A stretch of DNA of 61,294 nt from JBBDWR01 sp040902745 (GCA_040902745.1 JBBDWR010000026.1:1-61294), one strand, 5' to 3'. Numbered from the stretch's first letter, positions 40,448 to 49,066 are shown. Notes: generated by a model from the sequence alone, not told the origin. Translations and numbers: made by a program.

Positions 40448-41521
40448 TCACAGCCGCAACAGCTGTTTCGTCGCGCTCGGGAGAGGAACGGGCCCATCCT
40501 CGGTGACGTGGATGATGTCCTCGATCCGAACACCCCCGAGCCCCGGGACGTAGATCCCCGGTTCGATCGTGATCATCGCGCCTGCGGGGATCAGGGTGGA
40601 GTCGTCGCGCCGCAACACCGGCGCCTCGTGGATCTCCAGCCCCACACCATGTCCCGGCGGATGCATCCAGCGCTGCCCGTACCCCGCCTGCTCGACCACG
40701 GTGCGCGCGGCTGCCTCGGGCTCGCCGGCCCGGCACCCCGCCGTCAGACTCGCCACACCTGCCTCGTGGGCGGCCAGGACGACGTCGTGGATCGTCTGCA
40801 GCTCCCCGGCCGCCTCGCCCATCTCGACCGTTCGGGTCATGTCCGCGTGGTACCCGTCGACGCGCGCGCCGAAGTCCATCTTCACGACGTCGCCCGACGC
40901 CAACACCCGCTCGGTCGGCGCATGGTGCGGTTCGGCGGCGTTCTCACCGAACGCCACGATGGACGCGAACGCAACGTCGTCCGCGCCGGCCCGACGCATC
41001 GCGATCTCGAGTTCGAGAGCAGCCTCCCGTTCGGTGATGCCCTTCCGAAGGAACGCCGTGGCGCGATCGAACGCCGCGTCCGTGCAGGCCTGCGCGCGAA
41101 GCAACGCAGCAGCCTCGTCCGGATCCTTGCGCATCCGAAGCCCTTCGACGATCCCGTGGGTCGCGACGAGCTCCGTTGGCTCGAGCATCCCGGCCAGATG
41201 TGTGAACGCGGAGTAGGACATGGTGGCTTCGAACCCGAGACGGGCGAGTTCCAGCGACCGAACGCGATCGGCGGCCACGCGCAACAGCCCTTCGCCGGAG
41301 GTGATCACCACGTGGAGACCCGCGGTCTCGTTCTTCGCCTGATCGGCGTATCGGCCGTCGGTGAGGAGCACGACAGCTCGCGACGTTGCGAGCACCGCTG
41401 CGTGCGAACCGGTGAATCCGGAAAGGTAGCGGACGTTGGGCAGATGGGTGACGAGGAGCGCATCGACCCCCCTCTGCTGCAGCCGCTTGGCGAGTTGCTC
41501 GCGCCGCCGTGTGTACTCCAC
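40448..41521 (-). CDS. pepQ: M24-family aminopeptidase (Xaa-Pro peptidase)
   Basis: Metallopeptidase that cleaves N-terminal Xaa-Pro bonds, next to efp as in many bacteria. The 357-residue product has the creatinase N-domain (about 1-125) and the pita-bread catalytic domain. Its metal ligands are in KMDFGARVDGYHADMTRTV (two Asp), HPPGHGVGLEIHE (His), ITIEPGIYV (Glu) and GGVRIEDII (Glu). Start is GTG at 41521, 3 bp from the aroQ stop. Aminopeptidase P and prolidase cannot be separated by sequence alone. Confidence 0.92.
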   Translation of the reverse strand: MEYTRRREQLAKRLQQRGVDALLVTHLPNVRYLSGFTGSHAAVLATSRAVVLLTDGRYADQAKNETAGLHVVITSGEGLLRVAADRVRSLELARLGFEATMSYSAFTHLAGMLEPTELVATHGIVEGLRMRKDPDEAAALLRAQACTDAAFDRATAFLRKGITEREAALELEIAMRRAGADDVAFASIVAFGENAAEPHHAPTERVLASGDVVKMDFGARVDGYHADMTRTVEMGEAAGELQTIHDVVLAAHEAGVASLTAGCRAGEPEAAARTVVEQAGYGQRWMHPPGHGVGLEIHEAPVLRRDDSTLIPAGAMITIEPGIYVPGLGGVRIEDIIHVTEDGPVPLPSATKQLLRL

Positions 41522-41524
41522 GGG

Positions 41525-41953
41525 TTACAGGGTCGAGAGCGCGTCGAGCGCCAGGTGATACCCGTGCGTGCCCGCTCCGGCGATCGAGATCCGGACGACG
41601 GGTGAGATCACCGAATGGCGGCGGAACTCCTCGCGGGCGTAGATGTTCGTCTGGTGCACCTCGACGACCGGAGCGGTCCCCGCCTCGATCGCGTCCCGGA
41701 GCGAGTAGGAGTAGTGGGTCAGGGCGCCGCCGTTGAGCACGACCGCCTCGAACCCCTCACCGCCGGCGTCGCGCACCCACCCGACGAGCTCGCCTTCGTG
41801 GTCTGATTGTCGCCACTCCACCTTGTGTCCGAGCTCGGCGCCTCGCTTCGCGACGTCCTCCATGACCTCCGGCAGGGTCGCGCTTCCGTACCGCTCGGGC
41901 TCACGCGATCCCAGCGCGCCGAGATTCGGCCCGAAGACGAACAACACCCTCAT
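41525..41953 (-). CDS. aroQ: 3-dehydroquinate dehydratase, type II
   Basis: Third step of the shikimate pathway. The 142-residue product has the type II layout: FGPNLGALGSREPERYG with the catalytic Tyr, LNGGALTHYSYSLRDAI and VEVHQTNIYAREEFRRHSV with the catalytic His. The usual NGPNLNLLG reads FGPNLGALG and NPAAYTH reads NGGALTH, so it is a somewhat divergent member. The ATG at 41953 overlaps the aroB stop by 4 bp. Confidence 0.9.
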   Translation of the reverse strand: MRVLFVFGPNLGALGSREPERYGSATLPEVMEDVAKRGAELGHKVEWRQSDHEGELVGWVRDAGGEGFEAVVLNGGALTHYSYSLRDAIEAGTAPVVEVHQTNIYAREEFRRHSVISPVVRISIAGAGTHGYHLALDALSTL

Positions 41954-43038
41954 GCTGCAGCTCCCATCCGCGTAAGCGTCGCACGGATCCGGTCCTCGGA
42001 CACGCCGTCGACGATCTCGGGTTGGTCGATATCGCGCAGCAGCACGAAGCGGATCCCGTCCTGGAACTTCTTGTCCAGCCGGAAGGCGTCCATGATCTCC
42101 TCGACGGCCGGGAGCGCCCCCTCTGCCTCCAGCCCCAGCGAGGTCAGGAGGCGAACGTGGCGGCCCACGAGTCCCTCGGACGCGATCTCGAGCTCTTCTG
42201 CGAGACGGGCCGCGAACACCATGCCGATCGCGATGGCCTCCCCGTGGGTACGGCCTTCGAACGATCCGAGCCGCTCGAGCGCATGTCCCAAGGTGTGCCC
42301 GTAGTTCAAGATCAGTCGCGCGCCCGAGTCTCGCTCGTCCTGGGCGACCGTGCGCGCCTTCGCACGCACACACCTCGTGACCAGGTCCTCCATGACGTCG
42401 GGCTCGCGCGCGAGCACCGCATCGAGGCGCGTCTCGAGCAGCGCGAGGAGGTCGGGATCCAGGGTGAGGCCGTACTTCGCGACCTCCGCCAGCCCGGAGC
42501 GCAGGTCGCGCTCAGGCAGCGTCGCGAGCGCATCGACGTCCGCGAGCACCGCCGAAGGCTGGTAGAAGGCACCCACCAGGTTCTTGCCCTCGGGAAGGTT
42601 CACCGCGGTCTTGCCCCCGATCGCGGCGTCCACCTGTGCGGTCAGGGTGGTAGGGACCTGGATGAGGGGCACACCGCGCATGTAGGTGGCGGCGACGAAC
42701 CCGGCGAGATCTCCGACGGCTCCGCCGCCCAGCGCCACCACGAGGTCGTCGCGATGGGCCTGCTGGGTCGCCAGCTGGTGCAGGAGCGCCCCGTGGACCT
42801 GGAGCGTCTTCGCTTGCTCACCCGCCGGGACCGCGAGGAGCACGGTCGTCAGCCCCCGAGCCGCCAGCCCCTCGGACAGCGGTCCCAGCCACGTGTCGGT
42901 CACGGTTCGGTCGCCAACCACGAACGCACGGCGCGACGCCGGCAGCTCCGGGAGATGTTCGCCCGCGCGCGCGATCACATCGGTGCCGATCGTCACGTCG
43001 TAGGAGCGACCGGGGATCGGCACGTTCACCCGCTGCAC
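41950..43038 (-). CDS. aroB: 3-dehydroquinate synthase
   Basis: Second step of the shikimate pathway; NAD- and metal-dependent. The 362-residue product has GGGAVGDLAGFVAATYMRG (NAD-binding), PTTLTAQVDAAIGGKTAVN, the metal-binding NYGHTLGHALE and HGEAIAIGM. Start GTG at 43038, 13 bp after aroK. Overlaps aroQ by 4 bp. Confidence 0.97.
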   Translation of the reverse strand: MQRVNVPIPGRSYDVTIGTDVIARAGEHLPELPASRRAFVVGDRTVTDTWLGPLSEGLAARGLTTVLLAVPAGEQAKTLQVHGALLHQLATQQAHRDDLVVALGGGAVGDLAGFVAATYMRGVPLIQVPTTLTAQVDAAIGGKTAVNLPEGKNLVGAFYQPSAVLADVDALATLPERDLRSGLAEVAKYGLTLDPDLLALLETRLDAVLAREPDVMEDLVTRCVRAKARTVAQDERDSGARLILNYGHTLGHALERLGSFEGRTHGEAIAIGMVFAARLAEELEIASEGLVGRHVRLLTSLGLEAEGALPAVEEIMDAFRLDKKFQDGIRFVLLRDIDQPEIVDGVSEDRIRATLTRMGAAA

Positions 43039-43051
43039 GGGCCGCCCTGGT

Positions 43052-43549
43052 TCACGCGCTTGCCCGCAGCTGTTGCTCGATCGCGGCAGCCACTTCTGGC
43101 GGCGTCCCGCTGCCGTCGACGACGTGGGCCGCGAACTCCCGGTACATCGGCTCGCGCTCGGCGAGCAGGCGCTCGAGATCGCCCTCGCGGTGGATCAGGG
43201 GTCGCTCGGCGGCCGGCCGAACCCGTCGTCTCAGGACGTCGATCGCAACGTCGAGGAACACCACGTGTCCGGTTGCTCGAAGGGTGACGCGGTTGGCGGG
43301 TTCGATCACGACACCGCCGCCACACGAAACCACCGACGGGTCGTCGGCCGAAGCCTTCGTCAGCACCTGAGCCTCCGTCGCGCGGAAGGCCGGCTCGCCG
43401 TCCTCGGCGAAGATCTCGCTGATCGGCTTGCCCGCCTCGCGCTGGATCTCGGCGTCGAGATCCACGAACGGCACCCCTAGTCTTCCCGCAAGCTCACGAC
43501 CGACTGTGGTCTTGCCCGATCCCGGCATGCCGACGAGATAGACGATCAT
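43052..43549 (-). CDS. aroK: shikimate kinase
   Basis: Phosphorylates shikimate. The 165-residue product has Walker A GMPGSGKTTVGREL, the shikimate-binding DLDAEIQREAG and the CGGGVVI glycine loop, with an arginine-rich LID (RPAAERPLI). The ATG overlaps the aroC TGA by 3 bp, so coupling is likely. Followed by aroB. Confidence 0.96.
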   Translation of the reverse strand: MIVYLVGMPGSGKTTVGRELAGRLGVPFVDLDAEIQREAGKPISEIFAEDGEPAFRATEAQVLTKASADDPSVVSCGGGVVIEPANRVTLRATGHVVFLDVAIDVLRRRVRPAAERPLIHREGDLERLLAEREPMYREFAAHVVDGSGTPPEVAAAIEQQLRASA

Positions 43550-44700
43550 CGCAGTGTGTCGACGTAATTCTCGAGGTTGCGCCGTGTCTCGGGCAGGGAG
43601 TCGCCTCCGAACTTCTCCAGCACGGCATCCGCGAGGACGTAGGCCACGGCGGCTTCACCCACGACGCCTCCCGCCGGAACGGCGCAGACGTCCGTTCGCT
43701 GCTTGATCGCGACCGCCGCTCGCCCCGTCGCCAGATCCACCGTCTCGAGGGGTTTTGGGACGGTCGAGAAAGGTTTCATCGCCGCACGGATCCGTACCGG
43801 CTGACCGGTCGTCATACCTCCCTCGATGCCTCCCGCCCGCATCGTCTTACGCGTGATGCGATCGTCACGCGAGGTGATCTCGTCGTGTGCCTTGGAACCG
43901 AGCCGGGCCGCCAGCGCGAAGCCGTCCCCGATTTCGACACCTTTGACCGACTGGATCCCCATCAGTGCTAGCGACAACCGCGCGTCGAGCTTGCGATCGT
44001 AGTGGACGTAGGAACCCAATCCGGGTGGACACCCATAGGCCAGCACCTCGAAGGTTCCGCCGATCGTGTCACGCGACTTACGGACCGTATCGATCTCGGC
44101 GACCATCTTCTTGGAGACCGCCGGGTCGAAGCATCGCACGGGCGAGGCGTCGATCCGCTCGAGATCCTCGGGTCGCGGCAGCGCGGCCGACGCCGGGACC
44201 GCGACCTTGCCGATCCGAACGACGTGGGAGAGCACCCGGATCCCGAGCTCGGCAAGGAACGCCTTGGCGAAGCAGCCGACGCTCACGCGAGCGGCCGTCT
44301 CTCGGGCGCTGGCTCGCTCCAGCACGTTGCGGACGTCGTCGAACCCGTATTTCTGCACGCCGACCAGGTCCGCATGGCCAGGGCGCGGGCGGGTGAGCTT
44401 GTCGGACGGATCCGTTTCGCCCTCGACCCCCATCAGCTCGGTGTACTTCGCGTCCCATTCCGAGTTCGGGATCACCACGGCGATCGGGCTGCCGAGGCTG
44501 CGTCCGTGCCGCACGCCGCTGAGGATCTCGAACAGGTCCGACTCGAACTTCTGGCGCCCGCTCCTCCCGTGCCCGAGGCGCCGGCGAGCCAGCTCTCCGG
44601 CGAGTTCCTTCGGCGAGATCGGGACACCCGCGGGGAGTCCCTCGAGGGTGGCGACGAGCGCCTTCCCGTGCGATTCCCCGGCGGTGAGCATGCGAAGCAT
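43546..44700 (-). CDS. aroC: chorismate synthase
   Basis: Last shikimate step, FMN-dependent. The 384-residue product has GESHGKALVATLEGLPAG, RRRLGHGRSGRQKFESD, RPRPGHADLVGVQKYGFDD and RASARETAARVSVG, all AroC signatures. The ATG at 44700 is preceded at 6 nt by TATGAT (44707-44712), suggesting a leaderless transcript. Just upstream of the promoter the sequence turns into G runs and an assembly gap, so the upstream region is unreliable. First gene of aroC-aroK-aroB-aroQ. Confidence 0.97.
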   Translation of the reverse strand: MLRMLTAGESHGKALVATLEGLPAGVPISPKELAGELARRRLGHGRSGRQKFESDLFEILSGVRHGRSLGSPIAVVIPNSEWDAKYTELMGVEGETDPSDKLTRPRPGHADLVGVQKYGFDDVRNVLERASARETAARVSVGCFAKAFLAELGIRVLSHVVRIGKVAVPASAALPRPEDLERIDASPVRCFDPAVSKKMVAEIDTVRKSRDTIGGTFEVLAYGCPPGLGSYVHYDRKLDARLSLALMGIQSVKGVEIGDGFALAARLGSKAHDEITSRDDRITRKTMRAGGIEGGMTTGQPVRIRAAMKPFSTVPKPLETVDLATGRAAVAIKQRTDVCAVPAGGVVGEAAVAYVLADAVLEKFGGDSLPETRRNLENYVDTLR

Positions 44701-44706
44701 GACCTC

Positions 44707-44712
44707 ATCATA
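44707..44712 (-). promoter_or_regulatory. -10 box of the aroC operon
   Basis: TATGAT on the minus strand, 6 nt before the aroC ATG. The -35 position falls in the doubtful G-run next to the gap and cannot be judged. Confidence 0.45.
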
Positions 44713-44724
44713 GGGAATGGAAGA

Positions 44725-44758
44725 GGGGGGGGGCCCCCCGGGGGGGCCNNNNNNNNNN
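44725..44758. other. assembly gap with flanking G/C homopolymers
   Basis: Ten Ns (44749-44758) follow runs of G, C and G. The homopolymers look like a failed-read scaffold join, so the true distance and even the adjacency between aroC and the pilus genes is unproven. Confidence 0.95.
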
Positions 44759-44773
44759 ATTGGTAATGTAAGC

Positions 44774-44797
44774 GGGCGGCCCCTCGCGGGGCCGCCC
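44774..44797 (-). terminator. terminator-like hairpin after the pilMNO operon
   Basis: GGGCGGCCCC-TCGC-GGGGCCGCCC is a perfect 10-bp stem with a 4-nt loop, about 57 bp after the stop of the last pilus gene. On the minus strand it is followed by GCTTACATT, a weak U-run. Confidence 0.6.
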
Positions 44798-44854
44798 TCG
44801 GACCGGCGACCGCTCCCCCCGTGGGCGGACCGCCGGTGGTTCGTTCGCCCGACG

Positions 44855-45445
44855 CTAACTCGGCGCGTCGGCGCAGAGTTCGAACGATTCGTCGCCGTAG
44901 ATGAAAGTGGCGCAGTTCGAAGCCATGTCGATGGAGCTGACCCGGTAGTTCTGCGCGAATATCTCCCCGACGCCCTTCGTGTAGGCCTTGTCTTCGACCT
45001 CGACGGACACCTTCGGATCGCCCGATCGCAGGTAGACGGCGTTGAGGGTCACCTGCCTGCCCGTCACGTTGGACGTGTCGTCGCTGGTCGGGCCTGTTCC
45101 GTTGTCCGGTTGTGGCTCGGTGGTCGGGTCGGTCACCGGCGAGGTGGTATCGCTCGCGACCGCAGTCGGACTGATCAGCTCCGGCGGCGTCGAGAACGGG
45201 TCGCGGCCGGAGAAGTTGGTTACCGACCGGGGCGTCTGCGTGGCCGTGGGCGTCTCGCTCGGCTCCGGCTCGGGGACGGGCTCCGTCGGGTCTGTGGCGC
45301 CGGCAGCGGGCGCAGGTGCGGGCGCGGCGGCGGGCTCCTCTTCTCCGCCCAGCAGCACCTGGGTGACCAGGAAGAACACGAGCGCCGCTCCCACGAGGGC
45401 ACCGAGGATGATCAATGCTCGCTTGTCACGTTCGGTCATCGGCAT
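44855..45445 (-). CDS. PilP-like type IV pilus assembly protein
   Basis: The 196-residue protein has a short cytoplasmic start, one transmembrane helix (ALIILGALVGAALVFFLVTQ, about 10-32), a Pro/Glu/Thr-rich linker to about 90, then FSGRDPFSTPP and a small beta-rich domain to the end. The RDPF motif followed by a small barrel recalls PilP or GspC, which bridge PilNO to the secretin or cell wall. It is the last gene after pilM-pilN-pilO, the position of pilP. Similarity is structural rather than strong in sequence. Two ATGs (45445, 45439) are possible. Two cysteines near the end (NCATF, ELCAD) could form a disulfide. Confidence 0.65.
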   Translation of the reverse strand: MPMTERDKRALIILGALVGAALVFFLVTQVLLGGEEEPAAAPAPAPAAGATDPTEPVPEPEPSETPTATQTPRSVTNFSGRDPFSTPPELISPTAVASDTTSPVTDPTTEPQPDNGTGPTSDDTSNVTGRQVTLNAVYLRSGDPKVSVEVEDKAYTKGVGEIFAQNYRVSSIDMASNCATFIYGDESFELCADAPS

Positions 45446-45448
45446 GAG

Positions 45449-46087
45449 CTATCCCGTCCCCTCGGCTCCAGGCGTATCGCTCGGACCGGGTGCGGACCCG
45501 GGACCGGCGTCGAGGTCGGTGGTGTAGAACTCCACGACGATCTGGCTGCCGAGCTCGTTCTCGGTCGGGGTTGTCGTGGTGGTCGTGGTGGTTGTCGTGG
45601 TGTCCGTACTCGCGACGCTGGCTGTCACGCTGATCGAGATGACCTTCGCTGCCCGCGGCAACGTCTCTAGGTTGTAGAGGAACTCCTCGAGATTGAAATA
45701 GCTCCCCTGGGCGTCGAGACTGACGCTGATCACGGAGAACCGGCCGTCGCCCGACAGCGTCGGGAGGGCGGGTGCGATCGTGAACGGATCCACTCCGGCC
45801 CGGTCGGCCGCCGACTGCAGCAACAGGATCATCCCCGGTTCATCGGCGGTCGGTGGGATCAGTGTCTCGATGTCGCGGATCTCCTTGTTGGTCTCCGGCG
45901 CCGCGTCCCGAGCCTCTTCCAGCTGGGCGAGCTTCAGCTGAAGCTCCTGTTCCATCTGTTCCGCCGTCACCAGTTCGTCCTGGGCGTCCGAGACCTCGCC
46001 GCGCTTGGGCATCACGAGGAACATCACGGCGAGGATCGCGATGACCGCCCCGGCGATCAGGACGAAGATGGGGGCGCGCTTGTTCAT
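45449..46087 (-). CDS. pilO: type IV pilus inner-membrane protein PilO
   Basis: The 212-residue protein has one N-terminal transmembrane helix (FVLIAGAVIAILAVMFLVMP), a coiled coil at about 30-65 (DELVTAEQMEQELQLKLAQL) and a ferredoxin-like domain (VISVSLDAQGSYFNLEEFLY), the PilO layout. PilO pairs with PilN to link the cytoplasmic PilM to the envelope. Near residue 160 there is a run of eleven threonines encoded by a simple repeat. The start overlaps the pilN stop by 4 bp. Confidence 0.85.
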   Translation of the reverse strand: MNKRAPIFVLIAGAVIAILAVMFLVMPKRGEVSDAQDELVTAEQMEQELQLKLAQLEEARDAAPETNKEIRDIETLIPPTADEPGMILLLQSAADRAGVDPFTIAPALPTLSGDGRFSVISVSLDAQGSYFNLEEFLYNLETLPRAAKVISISVTASVASTDTTTTTTTTTTTPTENELGSQIVVEFYTTDLDAGPGSAPGPSDTPGAEGTG

Positions 46088-46719
46088 CCGGCCGCCGCCT
46101 CATTCGCACGCCGACCGCGCTCGGTCAGCGCATCCGGGCTCAGATCAACCGTGCTCGAGAACGTGTACTGCCGCGTGCGCGGCCCGGTCTCGGTCATCGT
46201 GGTGCTGAACGGATTGATCCACCCCTTGACCTGTTCGAGTCGGGTGAGCCACATCGCAACCGACTCGAGGTCGTTGGAGGCTGCCTCGAAGGTGATCGTG
46301 CCGACCGGAGCGCCCTCGACCGTCTCGACGACCGCATCGGCGGTACCGCTTGCTCCGACCTGCGCCGCCATCGACGTGAGCACGGCATCCGGCGGGATCA
46401 CGTGCGAGACGTCCATGAGCACCCCGGAGAACGCAAGCTCGTTCGTGTAGACGGCGTCCTCGAGCGCCTGCTTCTCCTTCAGTTCGGTTTCGAGCGCCCC
46501 GAACTGGTCGAGGCTGCTGATCTCGGTCTGCAAAGTCGCGTTCGTCTGCTCTTGCGCCGCCAGCTCATCCTGCGCGTTCGACAGGTTCATCTGTTCCAGA
46601 ACGTAGAAGGCACCGACGAGCACCAAGATCGCGATCACGCCGAGGACAGCGAGTGCGGTCCGCTGACGGAGCTTGGCCCGCTCCTTGATCTCCGGGGGCA
46701 GAAGATTGACGCGGCTCAC
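46084..46719 (-). CDS. pilN: type IV pilus inner-membrane protein PilN
   Basis: The 211-residue protein starts with RVNLLPPEIKERAK; the cytoplasmic NLLPPE motif is what PilM binds. A transmembrane helix (LAVLGVIAILVLVGAFYVLE) and a coiled-coil region follow, then a periplasmic-type ferredoxin-like domain with ITFEAASNDLESVAMWLTRL. It overlaps pilM and pilO by 4 bp each. Intact and of normal length. Confidence 0.92.
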   Translation of the reverse strand: MSRVNLLPPEIKERAKLRQRTALAVLGVIAILVLVGAFYVLEQMNLSNAQDELAAQEQTNATLQTEISSLDQFGALETELKEKQALEDAVYTNELAFSGVLMDVSHVIPPDAVLTSMAAQVGASGTADAVVETVEGAPVGTITFEAASNDLESVAMWLTRLEQVKGWINPFSTTMTETGPRTRQYTFSSTVDLSPDALTERGRRANEAAAG

Positions 46720-47765
46720 GATCGCCCCACTTCCTCGAGTGCGAGTCCGACCGCGGTGGCCAGCACCGGCTCGGCTTCACCCATCGCGGCCTCGGACAGC
46801 TTCAGCTGCGGACGCACCCTGGCGAAGGCGTGTCCGCGTTCGACGCGCACGGGGATGCGCTCCTGCAGCAGTTCCAGGAATCCTTCGAGCTTGGAGCCGC
46901 CACCCGTCACGAGCAGTCGGCCCACACGCGCGCCGGGAACCTGAGCCGTGTAGAACTCGAGCGAGGAGCGCACCTCGTCGACGAACGCGCTCGCGCGTCC
47001 CATCGCCACGCGATGTACCTCCTCGAAGGGGGGGACCCCTTCCAGTGACTCACCCTTCTTGGCCCGTTCCGCGATCTCGTCGTCGAGTCCGAGATCGCGC
47101 GCGATCGTGTTGGTCACGTCGCGACCCCCCGACGGGAGGATCCGGACGAATCGGGTCACGCTGTCCGCGTGTACACAGATGTTGGTGACGTCTGAGCCGA
47201 CGTCGATCACAGCCTCGTCGCCCGGCGTCTCGAGCTCCATGCCACCATCGCTCGAACCGATCGACCGCACGAGCGCGAACGGGATCAGATCGAGTCCGAT
47301 GGGCGTGAGCTTCGCCCGCTCGGCCGCTTCGATCAGTTGCTGCACCATCCCCTTCTGCGCGGCGACGAGCAGGATCCGCAGCATCCTGCGGTCCTCCTGT
47401 TCGGTCTCGCCGAGCACGTCGAAGTCCAGGACCGCTTCGTCGACGGGCATCGGGATGAACTCCTGCACCTGGAACCCCAGCGATTCGCGCAACTCCTTCT
47501 CGGGAAGCCATGGGAGTGCGACCTCGCGGACGACGACGCGTTGGTTGCCGACCCCCATCACGACCTGACGGCCCTTGAACCCGCCTCGGCTCCACAGGTC
47601 GTTGAGCGCCTCACCGACGATCTCCGGGTTGCGAACCTCGCCGTTCTCGACCGCGCCCGGCGGGAGCGCGACCTGCGCGGCGCGCACCAGTGAGCCGCCG
47701 GCGATCTCGACCGCCCGCACGCTGGTCGATCCGATATCGAGCCCGATCCTCGTCCGGCGCGGCAT
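46716..47765 (-). CDS. pilM: type IV pilus assembly ATPase-like protein PilM
   Basis: Actin-like cytoplasmic protein that binds ATP and the PilN tail. The 349-residue product has the phosphate-1 motif RIGLDIGSTSVRAVEIAG, the phosphate-2-like EAVIDVGSDVTNI and the adenosine motif LLVTGGGSKLEGF, plus SLGFQVQEFIPMPVDEAVLDF typical of PilM. The start overlaps the bldC-like stop by 1 bp. Heads the pilM-N-O-P run. Confidence 0.94.
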   Translation of the reverse strand: MPRRTRIGLDIGSTSVRAVEIAGGSLVRAAQVALPPGAVENGEVRNPEIVGEALNDLWSRGGFKGRQVVMGVGNQRVVVREVALPWLPEKELRESLGFQVQEFIPMPVDEAVLDFDVLGETEQEDRRMLRILLVAAQKGMVQQLIEAAERAKLTPIGLDLIPFALVRSIGSSDGGMELETPGDEAVIDVGSDVTNICVHADSVTRFVRILPSGGRDVTNTIARDLGLDDEIAERAKKGESLEGVPPFEEVHRVAMGRASAFVDEVRSSLEFYTAQVPGARVGRLLVTGGGSKLEGFLELLQERIPVRVERGHAFARVRPQLKLSEAAMGEAEPVLATAVGLALEEVGRS

Positions 47766-47968
47766 CAGTCGCCCTCCACCCAGACGGAGCGTTGCGACAG
47801 GTACTGCTCGACCTCGGACTCGCGGATCCGGTAGTTCTTGCCGACGCGGATCGCAGGGAGCTGCCCGCTCTTGATCAGGCGGTACACGGTCATGTTGGAG
47901 ACGCGCATGATGTCGGCAACCTCCGCGACCGTCAGCAAGCGATCCCCCACGCCGGGCTTCTGGCTCAC
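47765..47968 (-). CDS. BldC-like MerR-family helix-turn-helix regulator
   Basis: The 67-residue protein is a single winged-helix DNA-binding domain: LLTVAEVADIMRVSNMTVYR, then LIKSGQLPAIRVGKNYRIRE and SEVEQYLSQR. It fits the BldC/excisionase type. BldC proteins bind DNA as head-to-tail filaments on direct repeats and control development or other genes in Actinobacteria. The start is GTG at 47968; a longer in-frame start reads through the leader palindromes and is not favoured. Its stop overlaps the pilM start, so the regulator is translated with the pilus genes it may control. A DNA-binding role is firm; the target is inferred. Confidence 0.88.
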   Translation of the reverse strand: MSQKPGVGDRLLTVAEVADIMRVSNMTVYRLIKSGQLPAIRVGKNYRIRESEVEQYLSQRSVWVEGD

Positions 47969-47985
47969 CGGGTCCCCTTCAACGT

Positions 47986-48097
47986 GTGGCTCGTGAGCCA
48001 CTCTGGCAACACCTGCAACATCATGCTCAGCACGTCCCTGCACGGTTCCTGAGCCACAAGCTCACGAACCGTAGTGGTCTGCAACAGATCCTGTCAA
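47986..48097 (-). promoter_or_regulatory. promoter with two palindromes upstream of the bldC-pilMNO operon
   Basis: On the minus strand a perfect -35 TTGACA (48092-48097) is followed after 18 nt by TACGGT (48068-48073), a weak -10. A large dyad at 48042-48072, 13-bp arms with one mismatch (ACGGTTCCTGAGC pairs with GCTCACGAACCGT), covers the -10 and start site. A second dyad, GTGGCTC-GT-GAGCCAC (47986-48001), lies 18 bp before the bldC start. Both contain TGAGCCAC (48050-48057 and 47994-48001, plus strand). This is a typical repressible layout. Confidence 0.5.
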
Positions 48098-48267
48098 CGC
48101 GATGCACTCTTGTACTGTCGGCAATCCGGCCGTAATTACGTAGTTGTAATTCACGCTTGGCCCCAAAGATTCACACGGGTTCACACCACCCACTCCCCCG
48201 ACGGTCCTGCGCCGATGTGGGCCGTTCGGCCCAGCGACCTTCGGCAGGCCGAGATGACTCGCCCGGG
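48098..48267. other. non-coding stretch between the bldC promoter and pilD
   Basis: This 170-bp piece holds no credible gene. It includes an AT-rich islet around CGTAATTACG (48131-48140, itself palindromic) with AATT at 48134 and again at 48148. BldC-type proteins favour AT-rich direct repeats, so this could be a binding site upstream of the promoter, but the 14-bp spacing does not match the spacing I know. Confidence 0.4.
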
Positions 48268-49047
48268 TCAGGTCCCGACGGTCAGATCGAGGTAGGCACG
48301 GGAGATCGGATCGGCGAAGAATGCGGCGACGATCGCGCCGGCCGCCAGATACGGCCCGAACGGGATCGCCTGCTTGCGGCCGAGTCCCACGATCAAGGCC
48401 ACGATCGAGCCGATGCCGCCGAGCAGGATCCCCGCGCCGGCCGCGACACCCACATACCGGAGCCCGAGAGACCCGAGCACAAGCCCGATGAGCGCCACGA
48501 GCTTCACGTCCCCGATGCCCATGCCCCGGGGAACGATCAGGGCGATCAGCAAGAGCACCCCCCCGTAGAGAAGGAAGCCAAGCCCCGCCCTCGACAGATC
48601 CACAGGAGCGCCGGCGAGCCGCGCGACGACGAGGTAGAGCCCGAACCCGATCAACGCCGGGTAGGTGATCCGGTTCGGGATGATCCGTTGCCGGATGTCG
48701 ATGATCGCGATCGGGGGCATCAACGCCAGAAAGGCGGCCATCATGATGGCGACCCACAGGTCGTCGAACACGATCGCCGCCGAGACGAACAACCCCCCCG
48801 TCGCCAGCTCGATCAGTGGATAGACCGCAGAGATCCGCACCCCACAGGAGCGACAGCGCCCGCGGAGCGCGAGCCACGAGACCACGGGGATGTTGTCGCG
48901 GTTACGCAGCTCCGTGCCGCACGAAGGACATCGCGACCGGGGCCGGGAGACCGATTCCTTGCGCGGGACGCGATACGCGACCACCGTGAGGAAGCTGCCG
49001 ATCGGCAGTCCGAACAACCCGAAGATGACAGCGCGCGCGGCGGTCAA
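48268..49047 (-). CDS. pilD: prepilin peptidase (type IV leader peptidase, A24)
   Basis: Cleaves and N-methylates prepilins in the membrane. The 259-residue product has the N-terminal methylase part with two CxxC pairs (CPSCG, CRSCG) and the catalytic aspartates in AIIDIRQRIIPN and MGIGDVKL (GxGD motif). About eight hydrophobic helices are visible. Start is probably TTG at 49047, as no ATG or GTG gives the N-terminal helix GLPIGSFLTVVAYRVPR. It lies between the minor pilins and the bldC-pilMNO unit. Confidence 0.93.
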   Translation of the reverse strand: MTAARAVIFGLFGLPIGSFLTVVAYRVPRKESVSRPRSRCPSCGTELRNRDNIPVVSWLALRGRCRSCGVRISAVYPLIELATGGLFVSAAIVFDDLWVAIMMAAFLALMPPIAIIDIRQRIIPNRITYPALIGFGLYLVVARLAGAPVDLSRAGLGFLLYGGVLLLIALIVPRGMGIGDVKLVALIGLVLGSLGLRYVGVAAGAGILLGGIGSIVALIVGLGRKQAIPFGPYLAAGAIVAAFFADPISRAYLDLTVGT

Positions 49048-49066
49048 GGCCGCCCGATGCTACACC

